From: Rhodobacteraceae bacterium UBA6213
Lineage (GTDB): Bacteria; Pseudomonadota; Alphaproteobacteria; Rhodobacterales; Rhodobacteraceae
Direction of reading: 5' to 3'
Length of the DNA: 64,000 nt
Assembly (NCBI GenBank): GCA_002421605.1
Contig: DISJ01000001.1
Location: 62,001 to 126,000 of the forward strand
This document shows positions 43,861 through 53,491 of the stretch, piece after piece. The first letter of the stretch is position 1. Every line of letters starts with the position of its first letter. Both the position numbers and the translations under genes were made by a program. The notes beneath the pieces were generated by a model. The model saw nothing but the letters and a program-made list of their open reading frames with translations. It was not told the DNA's origin and searched no databases.

Positions 43861-45189
43861 ATGCAACAGGCAATCGGCGCACTCATTCTGGCGCTTTACC
43901 TTGGGCTGACCGCGCTGGCGGCGCCGCTGGTGCGCTGGATTCTGGCGCGCCGCGCCGAAATGGGGCGCGAAGACCCTCTGCGCTGGCGCGAAAAGCTAGG
44001 CGTAGCGGGGGCTGTGCGGCCCGAGGGGCAGCTATTATGGCTGCACGCGGCCTCGGTCGGCGAGCTTTTGTCGGTGGCATCACTGGTGCAGGCGTTGGCC
44101 AAAGCGAGACCCAGCCTTGGCATCTTGGTCACCACCTCGACGATCACTTCGGCGAAGTTGGCTGCAACGCGGCTGCCTGCGCAGGTTGTGCACCAGTATC
44201 TGCCGCTGGATACGCCGCGCGCGGTGACGCGGTTTCTGAACCATTGGCACCCCGATGTGGCGGTTTGGGTAGAAAGCGAGTTTTGGCCGCGCCTGATCGA
44301 GGCGACTGCGGCGCGCGGCGTGCCGATGCTGCTGGTGAATGCGCGCGTTTCGGACCGTTCGGCCCGGCGCTGGCGGCGTATGGGGGCACTGGCACAGCGC
44401 CTGCTTGCCCATTTTTCGCACGTGTTGGCGCAAGACGCGCAAAGCGCGCGCAACCTTTTGGCCATCGGGCTTGACCCGCAGCGCCTGACCCGCGCGGGCT
44501 CGCTGAAGGAAAGTGCAACCCCTCTGCCCGTCGATGCCGCCGAGCGCGCGCGCCTACTCACACTTTGGTCCGGGCGGCCGCGCTGGCTGGCGGCCTCGAC
44601 CCATGCAGGCGAAGAGGCGGCAGTATTTGCCGCCCATCGCACGGCAGCGGCGGCAATGCCCGGCCTTTTGCTGATCCTCGCGCCGCGCCACCCGATACGC
44701 GGCCCCGCCCTTGCCGGCGAGGCGCGGGCAGCGGGCTTGAGGGTGGCCGAACGTAGTAGCGGCGCGGGCGATCCGGCGCAGGCCGAGGTTTATCTGGCGG
44801 ATACGCTGGGCGAGATGGGGCTTTGGTTCGATCTGGCGCCGGTCGCCTTCCTTGGCGGCTCGCTGGTAGCAGTGGGCGGCCATAACCCCTATGAGCCAAT
44901 TGCGCAGGGCGCGGCGGTGCTGCACGGGGCAAATGTCGGTAATTTCCGCGAGGTTTATGCCCGCCTTGATGCCGCCGGGGCCGCCCTTGCCGTGGCTGAT
45001 GCCACCGCGCTGGCGGCCGCCCTGCCCCAGCTGTTGGCCAATGACGCCGCCGCGGCGCGGGCGCAGGCACAGGCCGCGCGCGCGCTACTTGCCGAAGCGG
45101 GCGAAGGCGCAGAGGCGGCAGCGCTTGCCGCGATGCTTGCAGCACTCGACGCCACCTCGGGCAGCAAACCGGGCGCGATGCCGCTGTAA
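43861..45189 (+). CDS. waaA: 3-deoxy-D-manno-octulosonic acid (Kdo) transferase
   Basis: 442 residues, typical WaaA length. It adds Kdo to lipid IVA at the cytoplasmic face of the inner membrane. One N-terminal anchor helix (about 4-27), then LLWLHAASVGELLSVASL, TSTITSAKL, WVESEFWPRLI, the nucleotide-sugar segment LAASTHAGEEAAVFAAH and the C-terminal FLGGSLVAVGGHNPYEPI, all diagnostic. The ATG was kept although a strong ribosome site is not obvious. It lies upstream of glmU, which makes another lipid A precursor; they may share a transcript. Confidence 0.95.
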   Translation: MQQAIGALILALYLGLTALAAPLVRWILARRAEMGREDPLRWREKLGVAGAVRPEGQLLWLHAASVGELLSVASLVQALAKARPSLGILVTTSTITSAKLAATRLPAQVVHQYLPLDTPRAVTRFLNHWHPDVAVWVESEFWPRLIEATAARGVPMLLVNARVSDRSARRWRRMGALAQRLLAHFSHVLAQDAQSARNLLAIGLDPQRLTRAGSLKESATPLPVDAAERARLLTLWSGRPRWLAASTHAGEEAAVFAAHRTAAAAMPGLLLILAPRHPIRGPALAGEARAAGLRVAERSSGAGDPAQAEVYLADTLGEMGLWFDLAPVAFLGGSLVAVGGHNPYEPIAQGAAVLHGANVGNFREVYARLDAAGAALAVADATALAAALPQLLANDAAAARAQAQAARALLAEAGEGAEAAALAAMLAALDATSGSKPGAMPL

Positions 45190-45277
45190 CGTGATGCAAG
45201 ATTGCGTGAAGCGGTTTTGCTTGCGAGCAGCGCGATAGGCGATAAAACCGGGGCGAGCAGCAAAAGGCAGGGACCCC

Positions 45278-46627
45278 ATGTCAAACGCCGTCATCATTCT
45301 GGCTGCGGGACAAGGCACCCGCATGCAATCCGACCTGCCAAAGGTTTTGCACCCGCTGGGTGCTGCGCCGCTTTTGGCACATGCGCTGACTGCCGCTCGG
45401 GCGTTAGAGCCTGCGCGCATGGTGGTAGTAGCGGGCCACGGGGGCGATCAAGTGCGCCGCATGGTCGAAGGTTTCGCGCCCGAAGCCGAGGTGGTGCTGC
45501 AAGAGCCGCAACTGGGCACCGGGCACGCGGTGGTGCAGGCGCTACCTGCACTGGCGAGTTTTGAAGGCCGGGTTGTGGTGATCTATGGCGACACGCCGTT
45601 TCTGCGCGCCGAGACGCTGGCAGCGATGGTTGACGCCAAGGCAGACGTGGTCGTTCTGGGCTTTGAGGCCACCGATCCGGGGCGCTACGGGCGTCTCATC
45701 ATCGGCCCTGCTGGGCTGGAGCGGATTGTCGAGTTCAAAGACGCAAGTGCAGACGAACGCGCCATTACGCTATGCAATTCCGGCGTCATTGCGGCGGATG
45801 CGGCGGTGCTTGCGCCGCTGATTGCGGGGCTTGGCAACACCAACGCGGCGGGCGAATACTACCTGACTGACATCGTTGCCGCCGCCCGCGCGGGCGGTCA
45901 AAGCGTGGCGGTCGTGCTCTGCTCCGAGGCTGAAACGCTGGGTATCAACACCCGCGCCGAGCTTGCCGCCGCCGAAGCGCTGTTTCAGGCAAATGCCCGC
46001 GCCGAGGCGCTGGAAAACGGCGTCACGCTAACCGCCCCTGAGACGGTCTTTTTCGCGCTTGATACATGGATTGGCCGCGATGCGCTGATCGGCCCGAATG
46101 TGGTGTTCGGCCCCGGTGTCACCATCGAGTCGGGTGCAGAGGTGCGTGCCTTCTGCCACCTTGAAGGGTGCCATATCTCGTCGGGTGCCACAGTTGGCCC
46201 ATTCGCGCGCTTGCGCCCCGGAACCGAACTTGGCGGTGATGTGCACGTGGGCAACTTTGTCGAGCTCAAGAACGCAGTTCTGGACGAGGGCGTCAAGGTT
46301 GGCCATCTCACCTATCTTGGCGATACGCATGTGGGCGAGCGCACCAACATCGGCGCAGGCACGGTGACGTGCAACTATGACGGCGTGATGAAGCATCGCA
46401 CCGAAATCGGCGCGAACGCCTTTATCGGGTCCGATACGATGCTGGTGGCGCCGGTCACGGTGGGCGCGGGCGCGCTGACCGGATCGGGTTCGGTCATCAC
46501 CGAAGACGTTCCCGCAGGGGCGGTGGCGCTGGCGCGCGCAAAACAGATTAACAAACCCGGGCTGGCGGCCAAACTGTTCGAGCGGTTGCGCGCCGAAAAG
46601 GCGCGGCGACGCGAGGGAAAAGCCTGA
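45278..46627 (+). CDS. glmU: bifunctional UDP-GlcNAc pyrophosphorylase / glucosamine-1-P acetyltransferase
   Basis: 449 residues. The N-terminal uridyltransferase has VIILAAGQGTRMQSDLPKVLHPLG and GDTPFL; the C-terminal acetyltransferase is a left-handed beta-helix of hexapeptides (GPNVVFGPGVTIESGAEV onward), with NFVELKNA and IGAGTVTCNYDG. It makes UDP-GlcNAc for peptidoglycan and LPS. Its stop overlaps the glmS start (TGATG), so the two enzymes of the same route are translationally coupled. Confidence 0.97.
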   Translation: MSNAVIILAAGQGTRMQSDLPKVLHPLGAAPLLAHALTAARALEPARMVVVAGHGGDQVRRMVEGFAPEAEVVLQEPQLGTGHAVVQALPALASFEGRVVVIYGDTPFLRAETLAAMVDAKADVVVLGFEATDPGRYGRLIIGPAGLERIVEFKDASADERAITLCNSGVIAADAAVLAPLIAGLGNTNAAGEYYLTDIVAAARAGGQSVAVVLCSEAETLGINTRAELAAAEALFQANARAEALENGVTLTAPETVFFALDTWIGRDALIGPNVVFGPGVTIESGAEVRAFCHLEGCHISSGATVGPFARLRPGTELGGDVHVGNFVELKNAVLDEGVKVGHLTYLGDTHVGERTNIGAGTVTCNYDGVMKHRTEIGANAFIGSDTMLVAPVTVGAGALTGSGSVITEDVPAGAVALARAKQINKPGLAAKLFERLRAEKARRREGKA

Positions 46628-48441
46628 TGTGCGGTATCATCGGTATCTTGGGCGAACACGAAGTTGCCCCGCAACTTGTTGAAAGCCTGAAGCGGCTGGA
46701 ATATCGCGGCTACGATTCGGCGGGCATCGCCACCGTGCATGAAGGGCGCCTTGACCGGCGCCGGGCGGTTGGCAAGTTGGTCAACCTTTCCGATCTATTG
46801 GTGCACGAGCCGTTGCCGGGCAAGGTGGGCATCGGCCATACTCGCTGGGCTACGCACGGTTCTGCAAGCGAGCGGAATGCGCATCCCCACCGCTCTGGCC
46901 CGGTAACGGTGGTGCATAACGGCATCATTGAGAACTACCGCTATCTGCGCGAAATCCTCGCGGCGGCGGGCATGGCGCCTGAAACTGAAACCGATACCGA
47001 AACCGTGGCGCTTCTGACGCATCTTCACATGACCCAAGGTCTGCCTGCGCGCGAAGCCGCGCGGGCGACGGTGGCGCGGCTTGAAGGTGCCTTCGCGCTG
47101 CTGTTCCTGTTCGACGGCGAACCCGACCTGCTGATTGCCGCGCGCAAGGGCAGCCCGCTGGCGATCGGGCATGGGCAGGGCGAAATGTATGTAGGTTCCG
47201 ACGCCATCGCGCTGGCCCCCTTTACCAACGCCATCACCTATCTGGAAGAGGGCGATCATGCCTTTGTCACCCGGGAGGGTGCAGAAATCTTCGACGCCGA
47301 AGGTCAGCGCGTCCTACGCGAAACCCAGCACATCGACCTTGGTCAGGCCAGGGTCGAGAAGGCCGGCTACAAGCACTTCATGGCCAAGGAAATCGCTGAG
47401 CAGCCCGCGGTTCTGGGCGATGCACTGGCACATTATCTCCGCGACGGTGCGCTGAACCTGCCTGAGGGGGTGAACTTTGCCGGGATCGAGCGGTTGACGC
47501 TGGTGGCCTGCGGCACCGCCTACTACGCCTGTGCGGTGGCGAAATACTGGTTCGAGGCGCTTGCCGGGCTGCCTTGTGAAATCGACGTGGCCAGCGAGTT
47601 TCGCTATCGCGAGCCGCCTCTGCCCGCCGCAAGCCTTGCGCTGTTTGTCAGCCAGTCGGGCGAAACTGCCGACACGCTCGCTGCGCTGCGCTATTGCAAG
47701 GCGCAAGCTGCGCAGACACTGGCGGTGGTCAACGTGCCCAGTTCGTCCATCGCGCGCGAGGCAGACTTGGCCTTGCCGATCATGGCGGGCATCGAGGTGG
47801 GCGTTGCTTCGACCAAGGCATTCACTTGCCAGCTTGCGGTGCTGGCGGTGCTGGCGCTGAAAGCGGCGGTGGACCGTGGCCGCATGACGCCTCTGGTGCT
47901 GGCGGGTCATATCGGCGCGCTGCAAACGCTGCCGGGCCTGATGAATCAGGCGCTGGCGCTTTCCGGCGAAATCGCGCGGCTGGCCGAGCGCATTGGCGAA
48001 GCCAGCGACGTGCTGTTTCTTGGCCGCGGGCCGATGTATCCGCTCGCATTGGAAGGCGCGCTGAAGCTCAAGGAAATCAGCTATATCCACGCCGAAGGTT
48101 ATGCCTCTGGCGAGTTGAAGCACGGGCCGATCGCGTTGATTGACCGCAATCTGCCGGTGGTCGTTCTGGCACCGCATGACCGGCTGTTCGACAAGACCGT
48201 ATCGAACATGCAAGAGGTCATGGCGCGCCACGGCATGGTGCTGCTGATCTCGGACGCGCCGGGGATTGCGGCTTCATCGGCTGGCGTTTGGGCAAGCCTG
48301 AAGCTGCCGCAAGTGGCCGAACCTTTCGCCCCGATCCTTTATGCGATCCCGGCGCAACTATTGGCCTATCACACCGCGATAGCCAAAGGCACCGATGTGG
48401 ATCAACCGCGCAATCTGGCAAAATCGGTGACGGTAGAATGA
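46627..48441 (+). CDS. glmS: glutamine--fructose-6-phosphate aminotransferase (isomerizing)
   Basis: 604 residues. N-terminal glutaminase with the processed nucleophile Cys2 (MCGIIGILG), HTRWATHG and VHNGIIENY; C-terminal pair of SIS isomerase domains with TACGTAYYA-type loop (LVACGTAYYACAVA), SQSGETADTL and the final C-terminal LAKSVTVE that closes the active site. It makes glucosamine-6-phosphate, the entry step to UDP-GlcNAc. Coupled to glmU upstream and, by a four-base ATGA overlap, to the repair gene downstream. Confidence 0.97.
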   Translation: MCGIIGILGEHEVAPQLVESLKRLEYRGYDSAGIATVHEGRLDRRRAVGKLVNLSDLLVHEPLPGKVGIGHTRWATHGSASERNAHPHRSGPVTVVHNGIIENYRYLREILAAAGMAPETETDTETVALLTHLHMTQGLPAREAARATVARLEGAFALLFLFDGEPDLLIAARKGSPLAIGHGQGEMYVGSDAIALAPFTNAITYLEEGDHAFVTREGAEIFDAEGQRVLRETQHIDLGQARVEKAGYKHFMAKEIAEQPAVLGDALAHYLRDGALNLPEGVNFAGIERLTLVACGTAYYACAVAKYWFEALAGLPCEIDVASEFRYREPPLPAASLALFVSQSGETADTLAALRYCKAQAAQTLAVVNVPSSSIAREADLALPIMAGIEVGVASTKAFTCQLAVLAVLALKAAVDRGRMTPLVLAGHIGALQTLPGLMNQALALSGEIARLAERIGEASDVLFLGRGPMYPLALEGALKLKEISYIHAEGYASGELKHGPIALIDRNLPVVVLAPHDRLFDKTVSNMQEVMARHGMVLLISDAPGIAASSAGVWASLKLPQVAEPFAPILYAIPAQLLAYHTAIAKGTDVDQPRNLAKSVTVE

Positions 48442-49112
48442 TCGGCGAAGGCGAACTTGCCGCCCTTGCGGCACTTGCCGTTCCGGCGCGCGCGGCGGGG
48501 TCCGCCGCTTATCACAAGGCGCCACGCCCTTATCTGGGGCTTGCCGTGCCGCAGATCGAGGCGCTGGTGGCCGAATGGCGCGCGTCGCTGGATGTGCCGG
48601 GGCGGGTTGCGCTGGCGGATGCGCTTTGGTGCTCGAACATTCATGAAGCGCGAATTGCGGCGGCCAAGTTGCTGACGCAGGCCCGGATTGGCGATGACGC
48701 ACAGGTTTGGCAACTGATCGCTTCATGGGTGCCTGAATTTGACGCGTGGGCCATTGCAGACCATGCCGCCGCCGCGGGCGGGCGCCGCCTTGTTGCGCAC
48801 CCCGAGCGGCTAGACGAGATGGAAGGTTGGATTGCCCATCCCAACATGTGGGCGCGCCGCGCGGCGCTGACCTTCACCCTGCCCTGGACCCGCCTGCCCC
48901 ACCCCAAGCCCGCAGACGAAGCCGTTCGCGCCCGCGTTCTGGGCTGGGCCACCGTTCTCACCCCCGACCGTGACTGGTTTATCCAGAAAGCCATCGCCTG
49001 GTGGTTGCGCGACCTTTCCAAGCACGATGCCGATCGTGCGCGCGGCTGGCTTGGCGAACACGGCAGAACGCTCAAGCCGTTCGCGCTTAAAGAAGCATCG
49101 AAATACCTCTGA
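48438..49112 (+). CDS. DNA alkylation repair (AlkD-like) HEAT-repeat protein
   Basis: 224 residues. Helical HEAT-like repeats with KAPRPYLGLAVPQIEALV, the paired DALWCSNIHEARIAA and FDAWAIADHAA segments, and WAIADHA / RRAALTFTLPW, which fit the AlkC/AlkD DNA-glycosylase family (PF08713). AlkD-type enzymes excise N3- and N7-alkylated purines. The start overlaps the glmS stop; a frame beginning earlier inside glmS is rejected. Placement at the end of an amino-sugar operon is odd and may be only translational convenience. Confidence 0.85.
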   Translation: MIGEGELAALAALAVPARAAGSAAYHKAPRPYLGLAVPQIEALVAEWRASLDVPGRVALADALWCSNIHEARIAAAKLLTQARIGDDAQVWQLIASWVPEFDAWAIADHAAAAGGRRLVAHPERLDEMEGWIAHPNMWARRAALTFTLPWTRLPHPKPADEAVRARVLGWATVLTPDRDWFIQKAIAWWLRDLSKHDADRARGWLGEHGRTLKPFALKEASKYL

Positions 49113-49184
49113 TCTGCGGCATTAAGGCCGAAATTCGCGCCGCATTTCTCTTGCACGGCAGCGCCAGAAGACTACCTTGATTGC

Positions 49185-50186
49185 ATGGACACCCTCATAG
49201 ATCCCTTCGGCCGCACCATCAGCTACCTGCGGCTTTCAGTTACGGATCGGTGCGATTTGCGCTGCCGATACTGTATGACCGAGCATATGCAGTTTCTGCC
49301 CAAGCGCGATCTGCTGACGCTGGAAGAACTCGATCGCCTCGCCAGCGCCTTCGTTGCGCTTGGCACGCGCAAGCTGCGCATCACCGGTGGCGAACCGCTG
49401 GTGCGCAAGAATATCATTTCCCTGTTCCGCGCAATGTCGCGCCACCTTGAAAGCGGCGCGCTTGACGAATTGACGCTGACCACCAACGGCACGCAACTGG
49501 CGCGCCACGCGACGGAACTGGTGGATTGTGGGGTGAAACGTATCAACGTGTCACTTGACACGCTTGATGCCGAGAAATTCGCGCATGTCACGCGCTGGGG
49601 GCGGCTGGAGCAGGTGCTTGAAGGTATCGCCGCCGCGAAAGCGGCCGGCCTACGCGTCAAGATCAATACCGTCGCGCTCAAAGGCTTTAACGAAGAAGAA
49701 TTGTTCACGTTGGTCGATTGGTGCGCGGCGGAAGGGCACAATCTGACCTTCATCGAATTGATGCCGATGGGCGAGTTTGACGATGCGCTGCAAATGTCGC
49801 AGTTCTGGCCACTGAGCGATGTGCGCGCGCGCCTTGCCAGCCGCTTCACGATCGAACCTTTGGAAGAGCGTACCGGCGGCCCTGCAAGTTATGTGCGGTT
49901 AGTCGAAAGCGGCCAGAAGATTGGCTTCATCACCCCGCTTACGCATAATTTCTGCGAAAGCTGCAACCGGGTTCGGGTAACCTGCACGGGCGATCTGTTC
50001 ACCTGCCTCGGGCAGGAAGGGAACGCCGATCTGCGCGCACCGCTTCGCGCCAGCGCTGAAGACGATCTACTTGTGGCCGCCATCCGCGACGCCGTCGCGC
50101 ACAAGCCGCGCGGTCACGATTTTGACTATTCGCGAACTGGTGTTGCTGGCCGTATGAGCCGCACGATGAGCCATACTGGCGGTTGA
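49185..50186 (+). CDS. moaA: GTP 3',8-cyclase, molybdenum cofactor biosynthesis protein A
   Basis: 333 residues. Radical-SAM cluster motif CDLRCRYC near the N-terminus ([14 protein letters not shown]), [15 protein letters not shown], and a second [4Fe-4S] site near the C-terminus with [18 protein letters not shown]. It converts GTP to 3',8-cH2GTP, the first step to molybdopterin. The family's C-terminal double glycine, needed for activity, is present as the last two residues. No other moa gene is next to it. Confidence 0.97.
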   Translation: MDTLIDPFGRTISYLRLSVTDRCDLRCRYCMTEHMQFLPKRDLLTLEELDRLASAFVALGTRKLRITGGEPLVRKNIISLFRAMSRHLESGALDELTLTTNGTQLARHATELVDCGVKRINVSLDTLDAEKFAHVTRWGRLEQVLEGIAAAKAAGLRVKINTVALKGFNEEELFTLVDWCAAEGHNLTFIELMPMGEFDDALQMSQFWPLSDVRARLASRFTIEPLEERTGGPASYVRLVESGQKIGFITPLTHNFCESCNRVRVTCTGDLFTCLGQEGNADLRAPLRASAEDDLLVAAIRDAVAHKPRGHDFDYSRTGVAGRMSRTMSHTGG

Positions 50187-50197
50187 GCGGTCTCCTA

Positions 50198-50211
50198 CTG
50201 ACCTAGATCAA
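50198..50211 (+). promoter_or_regulatory. candidate Fnr/FnrL box upstream of the universal stress gene
   Basis: CTGACCTAGATCAA matches the TTGAT-N4-ATCAA consensus at eight of ten positions (second half perfect) and lies 54 bases before the usp start, a place suited to activation under low oxygen. Confidence 0.4.
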
Positions 50212-50265
50212 CACGCGCAGCGCCACGCTGCGCCAAAATAGCTTCGCAACGATCGGAGAGCGCAG

Positions 50266-50673
50266 ATGTATCGCAATATCCTGGTGCCAATCGCATTTGA
50301 CCATGACAGAGACCCCGAGCCCGCCTTGGCGGCAGCGCTTGCGCTGGCCGACGCGGGTGCTCGCATCACCCTGATGCACGTGATGGAGGAAGTGCCGAAT
50401 TACGCCATCGATTATATGCCCGAGGGCTATTTGGACAATCTCGCCGTCGCAGTGCAGGCAGCGCTTGACGACCTCGCCCGCAAGGTGCCCGGCAGCGCGA
50501 CGATACTTATACGCGGCGCGGCGGGCCCGGAAATCCTTGCTTGGGCACGCGACAATGATCCCGACTGCATTGTGATCGCCTCGCACCGGCCGGGGTTGAC
50601 CGACTATTTCCTTGGCTCTACCGCCTCGCGCGTTGTGCGCCACGCCAAATGCTCGGTGCATGTGCTGCGCTAA
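50266..50673 (+). CDS. universal stress protein, UspA family
   Basis: 135 residues, one Usp domain. The opening YRNILVPIAFDHD and the ATP-binding-type tail IVIASHRPGLTDYFLGSTASRVVRHAKCSVHVLR-like block (G-x2-G-x9-GS) are diagnostic; the presence of the loop suggests the nucleotide-binding class. Cytoplasmic. Preceded by a possible FnrL box, which would fit induction at low oxygen or stationary phase. Convergent with the amidohydrolase gene. Confidence 0.92.
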   Translation: MYRNILVPIAFDHDRDPEPALAAALALADAGARITLMHVMEEVPNYAIDYMPEGYLDNLAVAVQAALDDLARKVPGSATILIRGAAGPEILAWARDNDPDCIVIASHRPGLTDYFLGSTASRVVRHAKCSVHVLR

Positions 50674-50692
50674 GGTGCGCGCGCGCCGCACC
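50674..50692. terminator. hairpin between usp and the convergent amidohydrolase
   Basis: GGTGCG / CGCACC arms with a seven-base GC loop directly after the usp stop. Symmetric position between convergent genes suggests shared use; no T tract. Confidence 0.45.
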
Positions 50693-50731
50693 TGACCCGG
50701 CGCGGCGGCGTTCGATGTGATCCGACCCGGC

Positions 50732-51898
50732 TCAGGCGGCGGGCATCCGCTCTTCTACCATGCCCGCATACCAACTGGAGCCGAAGGGAATGGCGTTGTC
50801 GTCAAAGTTGTAGGCCGGGTGGTGCACCATTGCGGTGTCGCCGTTTCCAAGGAAAATATAGGCGCCCGGCCGCGCGTTCAGCATGAAGCTGAAATCCTCC
50901 GCCCCCATCAGCGGCGCCGTATCGGCATCAACCTGCCCCGAGACTGCCTGCGCCACCTTGACCGCGTAATCGGTATTTTCGGGCGCGTTCATCGTGACGG
51001 GATAGCCACGCTGATAGTCAACCTTGGCGACTGCGCCAAAGGCGGCCGCCGTGCCTTCGGCGATGGCCTTGACGCGGGCTTCGACGAAATCTTGAACAGC
51101 GTGGTCCATGGTGCGCACGGTGCCGCGCAATAGAACCGTTTGCGGGATCACGTTGAAAGCTTCCGATTCGGTGCGGAATGTGCAGATCGAGACCACAACC
51201 TGCTTCAGCGGATCAACGTTGCGGCTGGCAATCGATTGCATCGCCACCACGATCTGCGCCGCCACCAGCGTAGTATCGATACATTCGTGTGGTTTGGCCG
51301 CGTGCCCTCCCTTGCCGGTGACGACCACTTCAAACTGGTCTGCTGCCGCCATTTGCGCGCCGGGGCGAATGGCGAAGGTGCCGACCGGAATGCCGGGCAT
51401 GTTGTGCATGCCGTAAACTTCCTGAATGCCCCAACGATCCATCATGCCGTCGTCCACCATCTCGCGCCCGCCACCACCGCCTTCTTCGGCGGGTTGGAAG
51501 ATCATCACGGCGGTGCCGTCAAAGTTGCGGGTTTCGCTAAGATATTTCGCAGCACCCAGCAGCATTGCGGTGTGCCCGTCATGGCCGCAGGCATGCATCT
51601 TGCCGGGCGTTTTGGAGGCGTAGTCAAGCCCGGTGGCTTCGAATATCGGCAGCGCGTCCATATCGGCACGCAGCCCGATCACGCGACCCTTGCTGTCGCT
51701 TTTGCCGCGGATCACGGCGACCACGCCGGTCCTGCCAATCCCCTCAACGACTTCGTCGCAACCAAAGCCGCGCAACAGCTCTGCCACCTTTCCCGCCGTG
51801 CGCTGCACGTCAAACAGCAGTTCGGGATGTTCGTGAAAATCGCGCCTCCAGGCAGTGATTTCGGGCAATAGTTCGGCAAAACGGTTCTTTACGGGCAT
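50732..51898 (-). CDS. M20D-family amidohydrolase (hippurate hydrolase-like)
   Basis: 388 residues. Metal-site motifs RADMDALPI, MHACGHDGHTAMLLGAA and FQPAEEGGGGGREM are the M20D (HipO / IAA-amino acid hydrolase) signature, with a probable dinuclear site including the conserved Cys-Gly-His. Members remove N-acyl groups from amino acids. AGGAG stands seven bases before the ATG. The next gene upstream on the same strand is another M20 peptidase, about 220 bases away. Confidence 0.92.
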   Translation of the reverse strand: MPVKNRFAELLPEITAWRRDFHEHPELLFDVQRTAGKVAELLRGFGCDEVVEGIGRTGVVAVIRGKSDSKGRVIGLRADMDALPIFEATGLDYASKTPGKMHACGHDGHTAMLLGAAKYLSETRNFDGTAVMIFQPAEEGGGGGREMVDDGMMDRWGIQEVYGMHNMPGIPVGTFAIRPGAQMAAADQFEVVVTGKGGHAAKPHECIDTTLVAAQIVVAMQSIASRNVDPLKQVVVSICTFRTESEAFNVIPQTVLLRGTVRTMDHAVQDFVEARVKAIAEGTAAAFGAVAKVDYQRGYPVTMNAPENTDYAVKVAQAVSGQVDADTAPLMGAEDFSFMLNARPGAYIFLGNGDTAMVHHPAYNFDDNAIPFGSSWYAGMVEERMPAA

Positions 51899-52116
51899 TT
51901 CGAGTCTCCTTTTGCGATACCGTGTTCTGAAACGGCTTTCGCTGCAAGCCCTCGACTACGCCGTCGCAAGCGCCACGCTTTTGCCGCCAGCCCAAAGCGA
52001 ACAAACGCTCCGCTCGGCGCAGGCGCGTGGCGGAATACCTTGAAATCTTGCGACGCGAGGCCGGGCTCAGATTGCCGGACCACCGATTAAAGAAGGCGCG
52101 GCCTGATTCGGACTAA

Positions 52117-53277
52117 TCAGCGCTCAAGATCCTTCACCACCTGCTCTAAAAATGCCCAACCCGCCTGAAACTGCGCCACGCTCAGATATTCGTCGGCCTG
52201 ATGTGCCTGTGCGATGTCGCCCGGCCCGCAGACCACCGCCGACCAGCCGCGCACCTGAAATTGCCCGGCCTCGGTGCCGTAGCTGACCACATGGCGTGCG
52301 TTGTCGCCAGTGAGCCTGCGCGCCAGCGCTTCGGCGGCACCATCGGTTTCGGGGGTAAGTGGCGGCAGTGCAAAACGTTCCTCCACGGTAATCCCCGCCT
52401 CGGGGCGCACGGCGCGCATTTCGGCCTCGACCTCACCGACTTTGGCGTAAAATGCTTGGCGCCATTGCTCGGGCTCGTCACCGGGCACCACGCGAAAATC
52501 AATGCCAAATTCGCAGTCGCCTGCAGTGATGTTATGCGCAGTACCGCCTGAGATTTGCCCAGTGTGCACGGTAGTCCAAGGCGGGTTGAACGCGGCGGCT
52601 AATGGCCCGGGCGTGGCCGCGCGGTTGGCTGCATTCTGTTCATTGACCCAGGAAAGCAGCTTTGCCCCTTCGAGAATGGCGTTGACGCCTTCGTGCATGA
52701 TCGAGGAATGCACCTCGTATCCCTTCACATGCAGCCCGTAGGCCATACCACCCTTGTGGCCGGTGACGACCTTCATCATCGTCGGTTCGCCCACGATCAC
52801 GGCGCTGGCACGCGGCAGCGCCGCCATCGCTTCAATCATTGGAATACAGGCGATGCAGCCCAGTTCCTCATCGTGGCTTAACGCCAGTTGCAAAGGCCGT
52901 TTGACCCCGCGCCGATGTGCTAGCACCAATGCGGCAAGTGCCAGCGCATCAAACCCTTTCATGTCGCAAGTGCCGCGGCCATAGAGGCGGCCATCGCGCT
53001 CGACCACGGTAAAGGGGTCAGTGCTCCAGTTCTGACCATCGACCGGAACCACGTCGGAATGCCCGGAAAGCACCACGCCGCCCGGCACATCTGGGCCTAC
53101 TTGCGCGAAAAGGCTAGCTTTTTGCCCGCCCGGTGCGGGCACGACGGTGGCGGTGATGCCTTGTTCCTCAAGCCATGCGCGTACCCATTCGATCAAATCG
53201 AGGTTCGAGCCGCGGCTGACGCTTGGGAAACTGACAAGGTGCTCTAGCAGATAGCGAGCGGTGGCGAGGTCTGACAT
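52117..53277 (-). CDS. argE: acetylornithine deacetylase (ArgE, M20A)
   Basis: 386 residues. Motifs VVLSGHSDVVPVDGQNW, GRGTCDMKGFDALALA and LSHDEELGCIACIPM supply the two-metal site and the catalytic Glu of the M20A subfamily; WSTDPF and VGEPTMMKVV are ArgE-specific neighbours. It releases acetate from N2-acetylornithine in arginine synthesis, or acts on other N-acyl amino acids. GGAG precedes the ATG by six bases. Divergent from the peptide transporter operon, 214 bases apart. Confidence 0.92.
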   Translation of the reverse strand: MSDLATARYLLEHLVSFPSVSRGSNLDLIEWVRAWLEEQGITATVVPAPGGQKASLFAQVGPDVPGGVVLSGHSDVVPVDGQNWSTDPFTVVERDGRLYGRGTCDMKGFDALALAALVLAHRRGVKRPLQLALSHDEELGCIACIPMIEAMAALPRASAVIVGEPTMMKVVTGHKGGMAYGLHVKGYEVHSSIMHEGVNAILEGAKLLSWVNEQNAANRAATPGPLAAAFNPPWTTVHTGQISGGTAHNITAGDCEFGIDFRVVPGDEPEQWRQAFYAKVGEVEAEMRAVRPEAGITVEERFALPPLTPETDGAAEALARRLTGDNARHVVSYGTEAGQFQVRGWSAVVCGPGDIAQAHQADEYLSVAQFQAGWAFLEQVVKDLER

Positions 53278-53491
53278 GGCATTCTCCGAAATTGCGAGCG
53301 CAAGCTGCGCCGGGTTAGCCCAGAGCGCAAGCCCCGCGCCCGGCGCGGTGGCCAGAATTTCGTCGGTGGATGCGAAACAGAATCGAACTTGCGTGAAGTT
53401 GAAAAATCTCTAACACTACTGCGAATGAAGCCGCCTGGGCGCGGAAAATGCGCGTCAAAGAATAACAATAACAAAGAACTGGGAGCATTCC

